64,000 bases of DNA, taken from NCBI RefSeq assembly GCF_017776525.1, contig NZ_JACVEW010000012.1, positions 1 through 64,000 of the forward strand, read 5' to 3'. This stretch comes from Marinobacterium alkalitolerans (GTDB taxonomy: Bacteria; Pseudomonadota; Gammaproteobacteria; Pseudomonadales; Balneatricaceae). Both the position numbers and the translations under genes were made by a program. The notes beneath the pieces were generated by a model. It saw nothing but the letters and a program-made list of their open reading frames with translations. It ran no database searches and was not told the origin of the DNA. Shown here one piece after another: positions 8,426 through 17,505 of this stretch. Numbering within the stretch: position 1 is the stretch's first letter; each line of letters begins with the position of its first letter.

Positions 8426-9163
8426 CTAAGGCTTGTTTTCGTCGTTGCCTGCTATGGCTAATTGCTCATCGTGCTCGGCCTGAAGCTCTCGGTAACGGTC
8501 GGCATGCCAAATCACGACCCCCCGCTCAATATCGATTTCGTATTTCAGAGATGAGAGCACATCCATCCCAAGCAGGCCATCATACTCAAGCGGCTCGCTG
8601 GGCGAGATAACGGCCAGCTCCCTGTCTTCGAGCGTGACCGGACCGAATGTCAGCGCTTCCACGGGCATGATTCCCAGCGGCAACTGAGCACCGCCAACGA
8701 CCCGTGCCTGACCACTGGGCCGAGGCGTAACGCCCAGGCGGCGGGCAATATTGCGGTGGATAATGGTACGTGACGCACCGGTATCAACAATCAGATTAGC
8801 GGAGACCGAGCGGGTCAGGTAACGAATTTGAACAGGGATTCTGACGCTATTGCCCTGGATATCAGCCGGCTGCTCCAGTGCTTCCATTTCAGCTTTCAGC
8901 TGAGCGAGCCTTCCTTGCGCTCCCTTCTGGGCTTCGAGCGAGTCAAGCACTTGTTGTCGGCGTTCTCGTTCGGCGCGGCTCAGAGTCTCGGATTCCTCTT
9001 TACGAACCTCAACCTGATCTCGGTACTGGGCCGGAATCTGACTCTTGCGATCAACGTAAATCTTGCGACCACGATCATCCGTGTAATGAAAAATCTCGGC
9101 TTGCGCTGTCGCTACCAGCGAAAAGGCCAGCAGGCCAGCCAGTAAGTTGTATCCGCCCTTCAT
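8426..9163 (-). CDS. Periplasmic retropepsin-like aspartyl protease with DUF4124
   Basis: Secreted protein of 245 residues. A signal peptide (LLAGLLAFSLVATAQA) is followed by a short DUF4124 domain (IFHYTDDRGRKIYVDR), a charged coiled coil (about residues 55-95), and a clan AA aspartyl protease domain. That domain has the active-site motif VDTGAS near residue 128 and the hydrophobic GLLGMDVL flap partner near residue 197. Such single-domain retropepsins act as dimers. The substrate is unknown. The gene ends in a charged tail and starts 18 bp after yciH. Confidence 0.85.
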   Translation of the reverse strand: MKGGYNLLAGLLAFSLVATAQAEIFHYTDDRGRKIYVDRKSQIPAQYRDQVEVRKEESETLSRAERERRQQVLDSLEAQKGAQGRLAQLKAEMEALEQPADIQGNSVRIPVQIRYLTRSVSANLIVDTGASRTIIHRNIARRLGVTPRPSGQARVVGGAQLPLGIMPVEALTFGPVTLEDRELAVISPSEPLEYDGLLGMDVLSSLKYEIDIERGVVIWHADRYRELQAEHDEQLAIAGNDENKP

Positions 9164-9181
9164 CCCTGCTCCTCTTGTTCG

Positions 9182-9556
9182 TTAGCCGCCGGACAGTTTC
9201 ACCCTGTAGCCCTCTGCTTCCAGAGCGGCCTTCAGTGTCTGGCGGTGGTCACCCTGAATCTCGATCACGCTCTCCTTGACGGACCCACCCGTACCGCATT
9301 TTTGCTTGAGCTTTTTGGCCAATGTCTTGAGCTCTTTTTCAACCAAGGGCACACCGGTGATCGTGGTCACCCCCTTACCCTTTCGGCCACTGGTTTCACG
9401 GCGAATACGCACGATGCCATCAAGCGCTGCCAGCCGTTCCGCTTCCGCCTGCTCGCTGCAGCAGCAATCTGACAGAGCTTCTCCACAGTCCGGACAGTGA
9501 CGCCCTGTTTCCGTTGAAAATACCAGACCGCCCAGTTGATCACGCAAGCTTGCCAT
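9182..9556 (-). CDS. yciH: SUI1/YciH family translation factor
   Basis: 124-residue homologue of eukaryotic eIF1. The N-terminal part holds a cysteine cluster, [13 protein letters not shown], that could bind metal. The SUI1 domain follows from about residue 45 with [33 protein letters not shown] (the conserved GTGG motif) and [18 protein letters not shown]. In E. coli YciH is a non-essential factor linked to initiation fidelity under stress; the same is assumed here. It lies in a row of minus-strand genes between the dGTPase and the aspartyl protease. Confidence 0.93.
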   Translation of the reverse strand: MASLRDQLGGLVFSTETGRHCPDCGEALSDCCCSEQAEAERLAALDGIVRIRRETSGRKGKGVTTITGVPLVEKELKTLAKKLKQKCGTGGSVKESVIEIQGDHRQTLKAALEAEGYRVKLSGG

Positions 9557-9600
9557 AACCTATCGAATTACCTTTTGACTTGATGCAAAGAGAAACATGC

Positions 9601-10917
9601 TTATCCTCCCACTCCCGCTATCTGCCGCGCAAGATAGGTTGCATAGTTATCCGTCATGCCGGATATAAAATCCAACATTCGACGATACCCCTGATACAGC
9701 GAGCCTTCGGGGACCGGTGCGTGTATGCCCATCAAGCGAAGAATTTTCTCAGACCTGTAGCCCAGCCGATTACCTGAACATCGGTGTTGTTCAAACACGG
9801 CCTCACTGAACGCATCCAGCAGAATACCCAATGTCGTGTAAGCGCCCACTTCCAGTTCAGCCTTGCGGGTATCAGGAAACACCCGCTCTCGCGCAATGCG
9901 TTTTGCAGTGAGTATGCCTTCACGCACCATGGGGTCACCATCAAGCAAAAGCTCTCCACTGTACTGTCCCTGCATGATGCTTTCATACTGCTGATCGAAC
10001 ACGCCCACGACTGAGTTGACCATATTTTCCATCGCCTTGCCGCGCAAGGCCGAAATTTTTCGGCGGGCCGATGCCTCGGTCGCAAAGATGGCATCATCAA
10101 AGGCCAGGTCACCGCACAGTTGCAGCAAAATCTGCTTCACATCCTCAAACCCGAGGATATGCAGCTCAACTGCATCCTCAAGATCCAGAATGGCGTAACA
10201 AATGTCATCGGCCGCTTCCAGCAGATAGGCAAGCGGATGTCGATACCAGCGGTGCCTGCCCGTATTGATAAGTCCAAGGTCACGGCCCAGGGCATTCAAA
10301 ATATCGACTTCAGACAAAAAAGCGCTGAACTTGCCTCGTTCACCGGCATGTTCAACACTCCAGGGGTATTTCAACAAAGCGCCCAGTGTCGGGAAGGTGA
10401 GGCGCAGCCCCCCATCGAACAGGTGGTTTTCAATCCGCGTGACCACCCGAAAGCCCTGAGCATTGCCCTCGAAGGTCAACAGATCACGGTATTCAAGCGA
10501 CCCAAGCTCGGCCAAACGAGCGTCTCCCTCGCGACGCACAAACCAGTCACGAATGGCATACTCCCCCGCATGCCCAAATGGCGGGTTGCCGATATCGTGC
10601 GCAAGACAGGCCGACTGCACAATCATGCCGATATCATGCGGTGTTGCCCAGGCGGGTAAACTGTCCGCAATCAACTCCCCCACGCGGATACCCAGGCTGC
10701 GGCCAAGGCTGCCCACTTCCATGGAGTGGGTCAGGCGCGTATGAATGTGATCATTGAGGGAGAAAGGGTGCACTTGGGTTTTGCGCCCCAGGCGCCGAAA
10801 AGCACTGGAAAAGATGATACGGTCGTGGTCCTTGTGGAAATGGCTGCGCCCGACCTCATCAGGCTGCAGCGATTCATGGCCGTATCGGTGAGTGGTGAGA
10901 AGCTGGGACCATTTCAT
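9601..10917 (-). CDS. dgt: Deoxyguanosinetriphosphate triphosphohydrolase-like protein
   Basis: HD-superfamily dNTPase of 438 residues that removes triphosphate from dGTP or other dNTPs. Metal-binding residues are visible: RLTHSMEV (H), the HD in CLAHDIGNPPFGHAGE near residue 105, and the distal Asp in AADDICYAILDLEDAVE. The N terminus RRLGRKTQVHPFSLNDHIHTR is typical of the Dgt/YfbR-like group II. Length fits the family. The ATG is 6 bp downstream of the stop of the PilX-like gene, so it may be transcribed from the minor pilin operon, although a functional link is not expected. Confidence 0.93.
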   Translation of the reverse strand: MKWSQLLTTHRYGHESLQPDEVGRSHFHKDHDRIIFSSAFRRLGRKTQVHPFSLNDHIHTRLTHSMEVGSLGRSLGIRVGELIADSLPAWATPHDIGMIVQSACLAHDIGNPPFGHAGEYAIRDWFVRREGDARLAELGSLEYRDLLTFEGNAQGFRVVTRIENHLFDGGLRLTFPTLGALLKYPWSVEHAGERGKFSAFLSEVDILNALGRDLGLINTGRHRWYRHPLAYLLEAADDICYAILDLEDAVELHILGFEDVKQILLQLCGDLAFDDAIFATEASARRKISALRGKAMENMVNSVVGVFDQQYESIMQGQYSGELLLDGDPMVREGILTAKRIARERVFPDTRKAELEVGAYTTLGILLDAFSEAVFEQHRCSGNRLGYRSEKILRLMGIHAPVPEGSLYQGYRRMLDFISGMTDNYATYLARQIAGVGG

Positions 10918-10923
10918 TCAGGA

Positions 10924-12390
10924 TCAGTTACCCACTTCCTCGTACCAGTCAAAGACATAGAGGTCTCCATAGGTGCCTGTCTGACCATCACCATCCGGGT
11001 CAGGGCAACTGTCTGGTCCCGGGAAGCTGACATCAGGATCAATACCTGCACCCGCACCACCAGCTTCACTATCCAGCAGGAAGTTGTTGACCTTCTGTAA
11101 CAGCTTACAGCCATAGCTGTAGCGTGCCGTACCACCACCGCTTACATCCCAGTCAATTAAAGGGTTGCCGGCATGGTCCCAGTTAGTTGTAAGCGGGGTT
11201 GGGGCATAGTATGTGGCGGTTTCACTGGTCTGGCAATTGCCGTCTTCATCACAGAACTCAGAGCCACCAAAATTCAGATTGGATACGATCATGGTTCCAC
11301 GTAGACCATTGGTGGTACCGCCCCCCCCAATATCAACACGCCCGCCCAGTACGATAATCACTCCATCCCAGTTTGGCGTACCACCAAAGTGCGCCGTACC
11401 GGTCACCACCAGAATCCCGGATCCACTGAGGTTACCGGGCATATCCAGGTCGCCGTGGATAATGAGGGATTGCAGCTCATCGTAGTCGGTGGGGTCATCA
11501 GCATCACCGGGCTGTCCAAGATCAACACTGCTGAAATCGGGCGAGTTAAGGTCTACCGGCTCAACTCCCTTATTGGCATTTTTAGGAGGGGTGGGATACA
11601 CATTCTGTGTATGTGAACTGGCTTTCAGCGCCGTATAAAAAGCTCTCAGGCCATTAGGATCGGTGAAGTCAGGTGCCGGGTTATTAGCAATGACCCCGCC
11701 AACCAGCTGACCACTGTCGCCATCGTCATCCCGAATATCTTCAGCACACTTCTGGGTATTGGTTGACAGCGCTGGGCCACCTTTCCCATCGTAAAGGTAA
11801 GCGCTTGAAGGGCCAAAGTCGAATTGACACGCATCAGGGTCACTAGGGGCATCAGGGTCATCATTGACAAACACCGCAGGCCAGCTGGCATCCCCTGTAT
11901 CTGCCACATTAAAGTGCACTCGCCTGAGTGACTCCACCTGCGTTCCATTACTGACAAGACTGATTGATGTAACACCCTGCGCATCACTATCACAAGTGCC
12001 GCCATATTCTACTCGGTAGGTTGAGCCACCTGCGAAAGCCGTGTCTGCAATAAAGGTGGTATTTGAATCTGGCTCAAATACATTTCCGTCAGGGTCGGTA
12101 AGCTCTCCGCCACTACACGTGTAATAGAACCAGGCGGGCGGGTTATAGCTTTCATCCTGGGTCCATAATTTGACCAGCGCGTCCTCCATACCCGCTTCAG
12201 CAGCTGTGAAGGCATCCGAGGCTCGCTTGCTATTGCCACTGATCTTCTCATCCTGAATAGAGCTGTTCATGATGGTAACACCTGCAATCATTAAGATGAC
12301 CAGGAAAACCATCCCAACAATCAAAACAGAGCCCCGCTCTTTCAAGGCCGCGCAGCTTTTAGGCTGACTCATTTTATAATGCGGTTTCAT
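10924..12390 (-). CDS. PilX-like type IV pilus assembly protein, large
   Basis: 488-residue minor pilin-like protein. The N terminus carries a PilX_N domain (RGSVLIVGMVFLVILM, TIMNSSIQDEKISGN, AAEAGMEDALVKLW), a class III-like signal/transmembrane helix without the usual Glu5. The large C-terminal portion is unlike the short pseudomonad PilX (about 190 residues). It is rich in Asp, Gly and Cys and contains short hydrophobic strands separated by glycines (SGILVVTG, WDGVIIVLGGRVDIGGGG, GTMIVSNLNFGG), reading like a parallel beta-helix, and it ends DWYEEVGN. It is last in the fimT-pilV-pilW-pilE series, where many species have pilX plus pilY1. Start ATG 12390 follows GGGGAG with an 8-nt gap. A paralogue lies at 14708-16210 on the other strand. 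Confidence 0.8.
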   Translation of the reverse strand: MKPHYKMSQPKSCAALKERGSVLIVGMVFLVILMIAGVTIMNSSIQDEKISGNSKRASDAFTAAEAGMEDALVKLWTQDESYNPPAWFYYTCSGGELTDPDGNVFEPDSNTTFIADTAFAGGSTYRVEYGGTCDSDAQGVTSISLVSNGTQVESLRRVHFNVADTGDASWPAVFVNDDPDAPSDPDACQFDFGPSSAYLYDGKGGPALSTNTQKCAEDIRDDDGDSGQLVGGVIANNPAPDFTDPNGLRAFYTALKASSHTQNVYPTPPKNANKGVEPVDLNSPDFSSVDLGQPGDADDPTDYDELQSLIIHGDLDMPGNLSGSGILVVTGTAHFGGTPNWDGVIIVLGGRVDIGGGGTTNGLRGTMIVSNLNFGGSEFCDEDGNCQTSETATYYAPTPLTTNWDHAGNPLIDWDVSGGGTARYSYGCKLLQKVNNFLLDSEAGGAGAGIDPDVSFPGPDSCPDPDGDGQTGTYGDLYVFDWYEEVGN

Positions 12391-12447
12391 AGCGTTCTCC
12401 CCGCTAGTTAAAAAGCCTGTTCCCTGGCTTCTGGCTAGTGAAGGTTA

Positions 12448-12837
12448 TCACCAACATGCGGCTGGTGAGGTAGCCCCTGTATTGGTCAATGTCATCGGAT
12501 CGCACTCCCCATCACTGTGCTGCGCAGAAGTATCAGCTTCCAGCTGATAGCTGGCGGCTGACTCTGTAATCGAAACCACCCAGTTTCCGCTATCACTGTT
12601 AACAGTTGCGCCGCCATAGCAACCAACATAAGTATTACTTTCAGTAAAACAGCGCTCCATCCTTTGGGCGACCAGAGACAAAGCCGCCTTTGCTTCAGCA
12701 CGCTTGGAATCCCGCACATAATCCTGATAGGCGGGCAGCGCAATAGAAGCCAAGATACCAATAATGACAACAACCACCATTACTTCAATTAAAGTAAAAC
12801 CGCCCGCACGACGTGTGCTTCGTACATATCTATCCAT
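12448..12837 (-). CDS. pilE: Type IV minor pilin PilE
   Basis: Class III prepilin of 129 residues. The leader ends in Gly and is followed by FTLIEVMVVVVIIGILAS, so PilD cleavage between G and F, N-methylation and Glu5 are expected. The PAYQDYVRDSKRAEAKAAL segment is the classic pilin helix continuation. Four cysteines in the globular head (RCFTES, VGCYGG, GECDPM, AACW) suggest two disulfides. The position downstream of pilW fits PilE, a priming-complex minor pilin. The gene begins 9 bp after pilW ends. Confidence 0.87.
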   Translation of the reverse strand: MDRYVRSTRRAGGFTLIEVMVVVVIIGILASIALPAYQDYVRDSKRAEAKAALSLVAQRMERCFTESNTYVGCYGGATVNSDSGNWVVSITESAASYQLEADTSAQHSDGECDPMTLTNTGATSPAACW

Positions 12838-12846
12838 TTAAACGTC

Positions 12847-13491
12847 CTATTTATTTTCCAGCCAGTTTGCAATTCGGTTACGCAGAGCAAACGTCGAAAC
12901 AAGTGGTGTACTGGCCATATTCAAATCCAGAGTAGCGGTTTCAATATCCTCAAAAGTAACACGTGCACGAATGGCTATCACGTCATCCCACGACGATGGG
13001 CTAGCGTTGTAGGCAGTGTAACTAATGGTCGAGCCGCTCGCTTCTCCAAAAGCAATGTCAAAGGCGGCGACCCTGTCAACCAAAGTCCCTGCCCCAGTGC
13101 CATTTCGGCTATATTGAATCACTCCATCACTTTCAGTGAACGAATAAGTCGCTGTAACTTCACTACCCGTAGCCCCTATATATTTGATATCCAGCTGACT
13201 ATCACCGGAGTTATAGGTATGGGACAAAAAGCTGGCAGGCTCTCCCCGCCCCACCATACGCAGATCACGCCCCATAAAATCAAACAGGAAGCGCGCATTA
13301 TCAGTCACAGTCGCCATACTCTGACGAGCCGTGCTTGCCTCTTTACTGGCAAGCATGGTCTGAAGGACGCCACCAAGCAGGATCAATCCGATCAAAAGAC
13401 CAATCATCAACTCGACAAGTGATAGACCTGCTTGCTTTCGCAATGAAGAAGCCGCTTTACGTGCTGATAACTTTAGCGTTTCCATGCTCAT
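12847..13491 (-). CDS. pilW: Type IV minor pilin PilW
   Basis: 214-residue prepilin-like protein. The cleavage/transmembrane motif is AGLSLVELMIGLLIGLILLGG, with Glu5 present, followed by SKEASTARQSMATVTDNARFLFDFMGRDLRMVG, the PilW-specific helix. The C-terminal domain is beta-rich with no cysteine pairs of note. It overlaps the end of pilV by four bases (ATGA), indicating translational coupling. In known systems PilV, PilW, PilX and PilE form the pilus-priming complex with FimU. Confidence 0.88.
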   Translation of the reverse strand: MSMETLKLSARKAASSLRKQAGLSLVELMIGLLIGLILLGGVLQTMLASKEASTARQSMATVTDNARFLFDFMGRDLRMVGRGEPASFLSHTYNSGDSQLDIKYIGATGSEVTATYSFTESDGVIQYSRNGTGAGTLVDRVAAFDIAFGEASGSTISYTAYNASPSSWDDVIAIRARVTFEDIETATLDLNMASTPLVSTFALRNRIANWLENK

Positions 13492-14021
13492 TTTCTCACC
13501 GTATAGGTAAAAGCTTGCGACTGTACGGATACACCTGTGTCCTGCTCGATTGCACGCTCATTCCATTGCAGTGTAATCTCTAAATCAGCAGATCCCGCAG
13601 AACTGGCAGGCCCTGATACACCTGCTGCTACCAGCAATCCACCAAATACTCTGAAATTATTTCCACACCAGTCCGCAGCATCATCAGCTGCAATAGATCC
13701 AGCATTACCGTTAAAGTTTTCTGGTGGTGTTATATCGGCAGCAGAATAATCAGCACAATCTATGGATGAATAATCACCCACACCCGCCTCAGGGTTAGCG
13801 CGGATGCGTTCCTCCATATCCATGGCCTGAATTGAGGCCAATGCTCGCAGGTAAGTACTATGGCTCATGCTGAGGGTTTTGGCGTACATGGCGGCAAGAG
13901 CCAGCAGTGCGAACGAAAACACAATCAGTGCAATCAGCGATTCCAGCAGCGTGAATCCCTTATGAGCATTCCTGGTCATCTTCCTTGAGCCACCTACTCC
14001 ATTTCGAATAACAATTATCAT
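13488..14021 (-). CDS. pilV: Type IV minor pilin PilV
   Basis: 177 residues. Prepilin motif KGFTLLESLIALIVFSFALLALA with Glu5; the following helix carries the PilV-like stretch MYAKTLSMSHSTYLRALASIQAMDMEERIRANP. Cysteines in SIDCADY and DWCGNN may pair. Start ATG 14021 follows GGAG with a 7-nt gap and overlaps the fimT stop (ATGA); a second ATG at 13979 is closer to the prepilin motif but has a poorly spaced ribosome site. Part of the minor pilin operon. Confidence 0.88.
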   Translation of the reverse strand: MIIVIRNGVGGSRKMTRNAHKGFTLLESLIALIVFSFALLALAAMYAKTLSMSHSTYLRALASIQAMDMEERIRANPEAGVGDYSSIDCADYSAADITPPENFNGNAGSIAADDAADWCGNNFRVFGGLLVAAGVSGPASSAGSADLEITLQWNERAIEQDTGVSVQSQAFTYTVRK

Positions 14022-14479
14022 GGGCAGGCTCCGTTAGTCAGCCTGACAGCTCCGCTTATGAATATTTGCACACAGCGGGACCCGCCACCGCTGTAAGAAA
14101 CAGAGAATGCTTTTTCTTCCCCATCAGAGACCATACCCCTCCCATTGAAGCTGACGGCTGCATTATTATCGGTTGTCACATTAGCCGGGAACGCATCATA
14201 GACACGCAACTCCTCTCCCGTGCTTACAACCGAAACCGACCAACCGCTTTGGTAGGAACCCTCGGACTCCACCTCTTCATTCCTGGCAATCGCCTCGCTT
14301 CTGGCATACCTGAAGGAGTCAGCCATCGCTTCGGCCGCCGAGTCCAACCTGGACTTTTCCAGCATTGACTGAAACGAGGGCATCCCGATCCCGACGATAA
14401 TCGCCAGAACAGCTACGGCCACCATCAGTTCAACAACCGAGAAGCCAAAAGAGTTTGAATGCAGATGTCTGTTTGGCAT
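14018..14479 (-). CDS. fimT: FimT/GspH-type minor pseudopilin
   Basis: First gene of the minor pilin operon, 153 residues. The prepilin sequence GFSVVELMVAVAVLAIIVGIG has Glu5; the GspH/FimT domain shows SRLDSAAEAMADSFRYARSEAIARNEEV, then a beta-rich head ending FISGAVRLTNGACP with one C-terminal cysteine and one in SRCVQIF. It could equally be named fimU, which belongs to the same family; FimT and FimU are not separable by eye. FimT-like proteins in some gammaproteobacteria bind DNA for uptake. Confidence 0.83.
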   Translation of the reverse strand: MPNRHLHSNSFGFSVVELMVAVAVLAIIVGIGMPSFQSMLEKSRLDSAAEAMADSFRYARSEAIARNEEVESEGSYQSGWSVSVVSTGEELRVYDAFPANVTTDNNAAVSFNGRGMVSDGEEKAFSVSYSGGGSRCVQIFISGAVRLTNGACP

Positions 14480-14707
14480 CCGTGCAGTGCTCTTGGTAAG
14501 TCTTTACTTGAGTTTACACCATGCACCCACTTCGACAACTGTCCGCCATCGGTTACATACCCCCTGATGTTCATTTTTTGAGCATTGTCATTGTCATGCT
14601 CTTTGTGTTAAGGCAATATTCAGATATCTCTGCAGGGAAGAAGTAGCAGCGAGCAAATGACGACAGTGCAGTTTAGCTGCCAGATACCCAAACAGCCGGA
14701 GGCCACC

Positions 14708-16210
14708 ATGCCCACTCATTCCCCCACCCAGCAGCCCAAACGTGAGCAAGGCTCGGTCTTGTTGATCGGAATGATTTTTCTGGTCGTGCTGATGATCGGC
14801 GCCACCAGCATCATGAACTCTGCTGTTCAGGATGAACGGATTACAGGCAACACCAAAACAAGCCTGCAGGCATTTTTTGCAGCTGAGGCTGGGTATCGCG
14901 AGATGATTGAACATCTTGAGGCTACCGACCAAGGTGGGGACAACAACGTTAAGCAGGATCGCTGGGACAGTATCGCCAGCAAAGTATCCGCTTACTCCAC
15001 GCAAAGTGACTGGGAACAGGCAGATATCGACAATAAGGTTAGCGGTTTCAATGCCAAAGCTTTTACTGGGCAAGACAAAGGCAAATCAGAATTCACGGTC
15101 AAGTTTTCCCCCGTATTTGATGATGATGGCAACCGTGTTAGCAACAAGATTCTGTTCTTCAGTGAAGGCAAGGCGGGGCAAGCATCACGAACCATTGGGT
15201 TTGAACTCGAGGGCGGTAGCGGCAATACCACACTGAATGCACCTGCCGCCATCAGTTGCTTTGGCTCCGGCTGCAAAATCACGGCCGGCGCAGGTAATGA
15301 CTCCGTCATCAGTGGTCGAAACCACCCTGTACCTGACGCAAGTTGCAGCGGTAACAGCTGCTGGAAAGACCCTTATACCGAGGAAGACAACGCAAAGCTG
15401 AGTTACAGTGTTCCAGCGGCATACCTGACACATTATGAAAGTAGCACTCTGGGAAAACAGGGCACTGTTGGAACATCGGCCAGCGGCGGTGGTGGTGGTG
15501 GTGGTAAACCAGCTAAAGACAAAGAAAATGGCGGTGGCCAAGACAGGGATGACAGTTCAGGAGGGGATCAAACCGACGAAGAAGAGGGCAAAAGTAAGGA
15601 TCTCTCCTTTATCGGTCAGGATAAAGGCTACTCCGAAAATGACGATGCCAACGAACACCACACCTCCGGCCCCGACAAAACTGCTGATTCGGTTTGGGTA
15701 CCCAGCGACTATCCGGTTGACGAAAATGGCAAATCAACAGCCCCGTCCACTGACAAGTATTTTGGCAACAGTGACTCAATGATTACTGACCTCATGGACA
15801 AGGCCGGTGGTGAGATTGGGGACGTTGGCTCAGACAAAGTTGCATTGATCGATACCACCAAGACCAAGCAGCTGAATAAAAAACCGGCCGGTGGCGTACT
15901 GATCATTGACGGGAGCAATGCCTCAAACGACAAGAAGAAAGAGTTTAAAGCTGCCGGTACAGGCTTTTTTGCAGGGCTGGTTGTTATCAAGGGTTGTGCT
16001 CAGTGGAGCAGCCGAGGCAACTTTACAATCTACGGTGCCGTCATCGTTGACGCTACCGGGTGTGGAGATGATTACTTCCCGTTCGACAGCAAGGGTACGC
16101 CAGACCTCAAATACAGCAGCGAAGCCCTTGATAATGCTGGCGTCGGCAGCGGAGCCGGTTCAGGCTTTAACGGCAACATGACAGACTGGTATGAAGTAAC
16201 CGGCTACTAA
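14708..16210 (+). CDS. Second large PilX-like protein, glycine/aspartate-rich
   Basis: 500-residue protein divergently transcribed from the minor pilin operon. The PilX_N segment (QGSVLLIGMIFLVVLMIGAT, SIMNSAVQDERITGN, FFAAEAGYREMIEHLE) closely parallels the product of 10924-12390, and both end in DWYE plus a short tail, so the two are paralogues. The middle (about residues 255-310) is a low-complexity insertion with a run of seven glycines encoded by GGT/GGC codons and many Asp, Glu and Lys residues. C-terminal strands GGVLIIDGS, GFFAGLVVIKG and GNFTIYGAVIVDATG resemble a beta-helix. Start ATG 14708 follows GGAGG (14698-14702) with a 5-nt gap. Probably a surface-exposed pilus tip or priming component; not certain. 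Confidence 0.75.
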   Translation: MPTHSPTQQPKREQGSVLLIGMIFLVVLMIGATSIMNSAVQDERITGNTKTSLQAFFAAEAGYREMIEHLEATDQGGDNNVKQDRWDSIASKVSAYSTQSDWEQADIDNKVSGFNAKAFTGQDKGKSEFTVKFSPVFDDDGNRVSNKILFFSEGKAGQASRTIGFELEGGSGNTTLNAPAAISCFGSGCKITAGAGNDSVISGRNHPVPDASCSGNSCWKDPYTEEDNAKLSYSVPAAYLTHYESSTLGKQGTVGTSASGGGGGGGKPAKDKENGGGQDRDDSSGGDQTDEEEGKSKDLSFIGQDKGYSENDDANEHHTSGPDKTADSVWVPSDYPVDENGKSTAPSTDKYFGNSDSMITDLMDKAGGEIGDVGSDKVALIDTTKTKQLNKKPAGGVLIIDGSNASNDKKKEFKAAGTGFFAGLVVIKGCAQWSSRGNFTIYGAVIVDATGCGDDYFPFDSKGTPDLKYSSEALDNAGVGSGAGSGFNGNMTDWYEVTGY

Positions 16211-16450
16211 TTGCATCCCTGAAAGAAAGAGAATGACTCATCACACTTTGTCAGGAAGTGCGACTTTGATTGTCAGGAAACAGGTTGTCGTTTTCCCTGC
16301 AGCCATAAGACATCCGCCTAATCACTTTGATCCGGTTACTCATCTTCCTTATCCAGGATGAACATTACTAAGGACTTGGTGAATTAGAAAGTGGGGGCAG
16401 GTCAAACAGGCCTGTCGTTCATTCGATGCCATAGTGGCTTTCAAGGGTCT
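16211..16450. other. Intergenic region upstream of the transposase remnant
   Basis: Non-coding stretch after the second PilX-like gene. I see no intact open reading frame, clear promoter or hairpin. Together with the remnant that follows, it makes an 850-bp gap inside the pilus gene region, probably degenerated insertion DNA. Confidence 0.5.
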
Positions 16451-16713
16451 ACCCGAGCGCTGTCAGGGCGAACAAAGGGCCGGAGCTTACTGACAAGGCA
16501 CTGGATCTGTGGGTCTATAAGAACAAGGTGAAACTGAAGCTGATACAGCCCGGAAAAACCGATGCAAAACGGCCATGTCGAGAGTTTCAATAAGCAAATT
16601 CAGGGATGAATGCCTGAGCGAGCATTGGTTTGGGGATTTGGCTCAAGCCCGGCAACTTATTAGCAAGTGGCTCATAACGAAAAGCAATACCACTCATCAC
16701 TGCTGTTGAAACG
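16451..16713 (+). pseudogene. IS3-family transposase (OrfB) remnant, frameshifted
   Basis: Fragments in three frames rebuild the C-terminal DDE region of an IS3-group transposase. Frame one: NKGPELTDKALDLWVY then NKVKLKLIQPGK. Next frame: MQNGHVESFNK. Third frame: KFRDECLSEHWFGDLAQARQ then LISKWL. A last shift gives HNEKQYHSSLLLKRG. An intact protein would read GKPMQNGHVESFN then KFRDECL in one frame and would have DNGPE instead of NKGPE. At least three frameshifts and no start or upstream portion mean it is dead. No terminal inverted repeats were recognised. Confidence 0.85.
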
Positions 16714-17063
16714 AGGCAGGCTCATGACATACACATACAAGATATCACTCGTTTCGGGAGACCATGGCGCTTAACCGCTTTTTCTGACACCAAGTGAGCA
16801 ACGCGATTGAGTTTCAACCGGCGGCGTACGGATTCAACGGCCCATTACGCCAAAAACAGGGTCTTTGAAATGTGCTTGGCGATCCATTTGAGTCTCAGGC
16901 GCACTTCTTGATTAGATCAGTACACCGTTAAGGCATCTGACACACTTTTCAGGCACCTGACTGGGTGAAATGCGCAACCCTCTGGACGTGACTTGAGACG
17001 GGACTGCTTCACGGTAGCACGTAATCCGATTTTACTCTGCCACCTTATCCTATTCTTACTTCA
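16714..17063. other. Intergenic region between the transposase remnant and pilin genes
   Basis: About 350 bp with no supported gene. Probably more degenerate mobile-element DNA, but I could not match any part to a transposase on either strand. Confidence 0.4.
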
Positions 17064-17423
17064 TCAATTAACTGACTCATCCAAAACACAAGCAGTATCT
17101 GAGTTTAAATTACAGCTTGTCCCCACATCACCCGGAGGGTTTGGAAAAGCCTCAATAGTGGTGTTTGCAGATATACTGGCTATTTGGGATGCATCCGTTA
17201 TCCACTGGCAAGACGACGTATTAGGCGAGGGTACTGATGAAGCGCCATCTGAAACCGCTACAATTACACTCATAGTGTAGCCTTTGGCCTCAGCAGAACA
17301 TGCACTATTCGCCGCTTTTCTCGTGTAGTCGAAGTAAATAGGGACGGCTATTGCTGCCAAAATACCTATGATAGCAATGACAACCATCAGCTCAATAAGG
17401 GTAAAGCCTTTTCCTTCACGCAT
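17064..17423 (-). CDS. Type IV pilin, PilA-like (second copy)
   Basis: 119-residue prepilin. Leader MREGKG then [20 protein letters not shown], with Glu5 and the conserved [22 protein letters not shown] helix. Cysteines occur in NSACSAE, SSCQWI, TSCNLN and TACVLD. It lies 82 bp downstream of the other pilin on the same strand and is about 40 percent similar by eye outside the N-terminal helix, so it is a tandem paralogue. It could be an alternative major subunit or a minor one; the more typical neighbour upstream is the likelier main subunit. Confidence 0.87.
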   Translation of the reverse strand: MREGKGFTLIELMVVIAIIGILAAIAVPIYFDYTRKAANSACSAEAKGYTMSVIVAVSDGASSVPSPNTSSCQWITDASQIASISANTTIEAFPNPPGDVGTSCNLNSDTACVLDESVN

Positions 17424-17505
17424 AGCGCCCCTCCTAGACTTAAAGGGCCAGCTCCCTTTCAGAAAGCCAGCCCTTAGACAACACTGCTTATGACAAGCAG
17501 CCTGA

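Noticed and set aside
15212-15221. GGCGGTAGCG, the core of an ops element for RfaH
   Set aside because: It is inside the second PilX-like gene, where it encodes Gly-Gly-Ser-Gly, more than 500 bp from the start; the downstream ops bases do not match.
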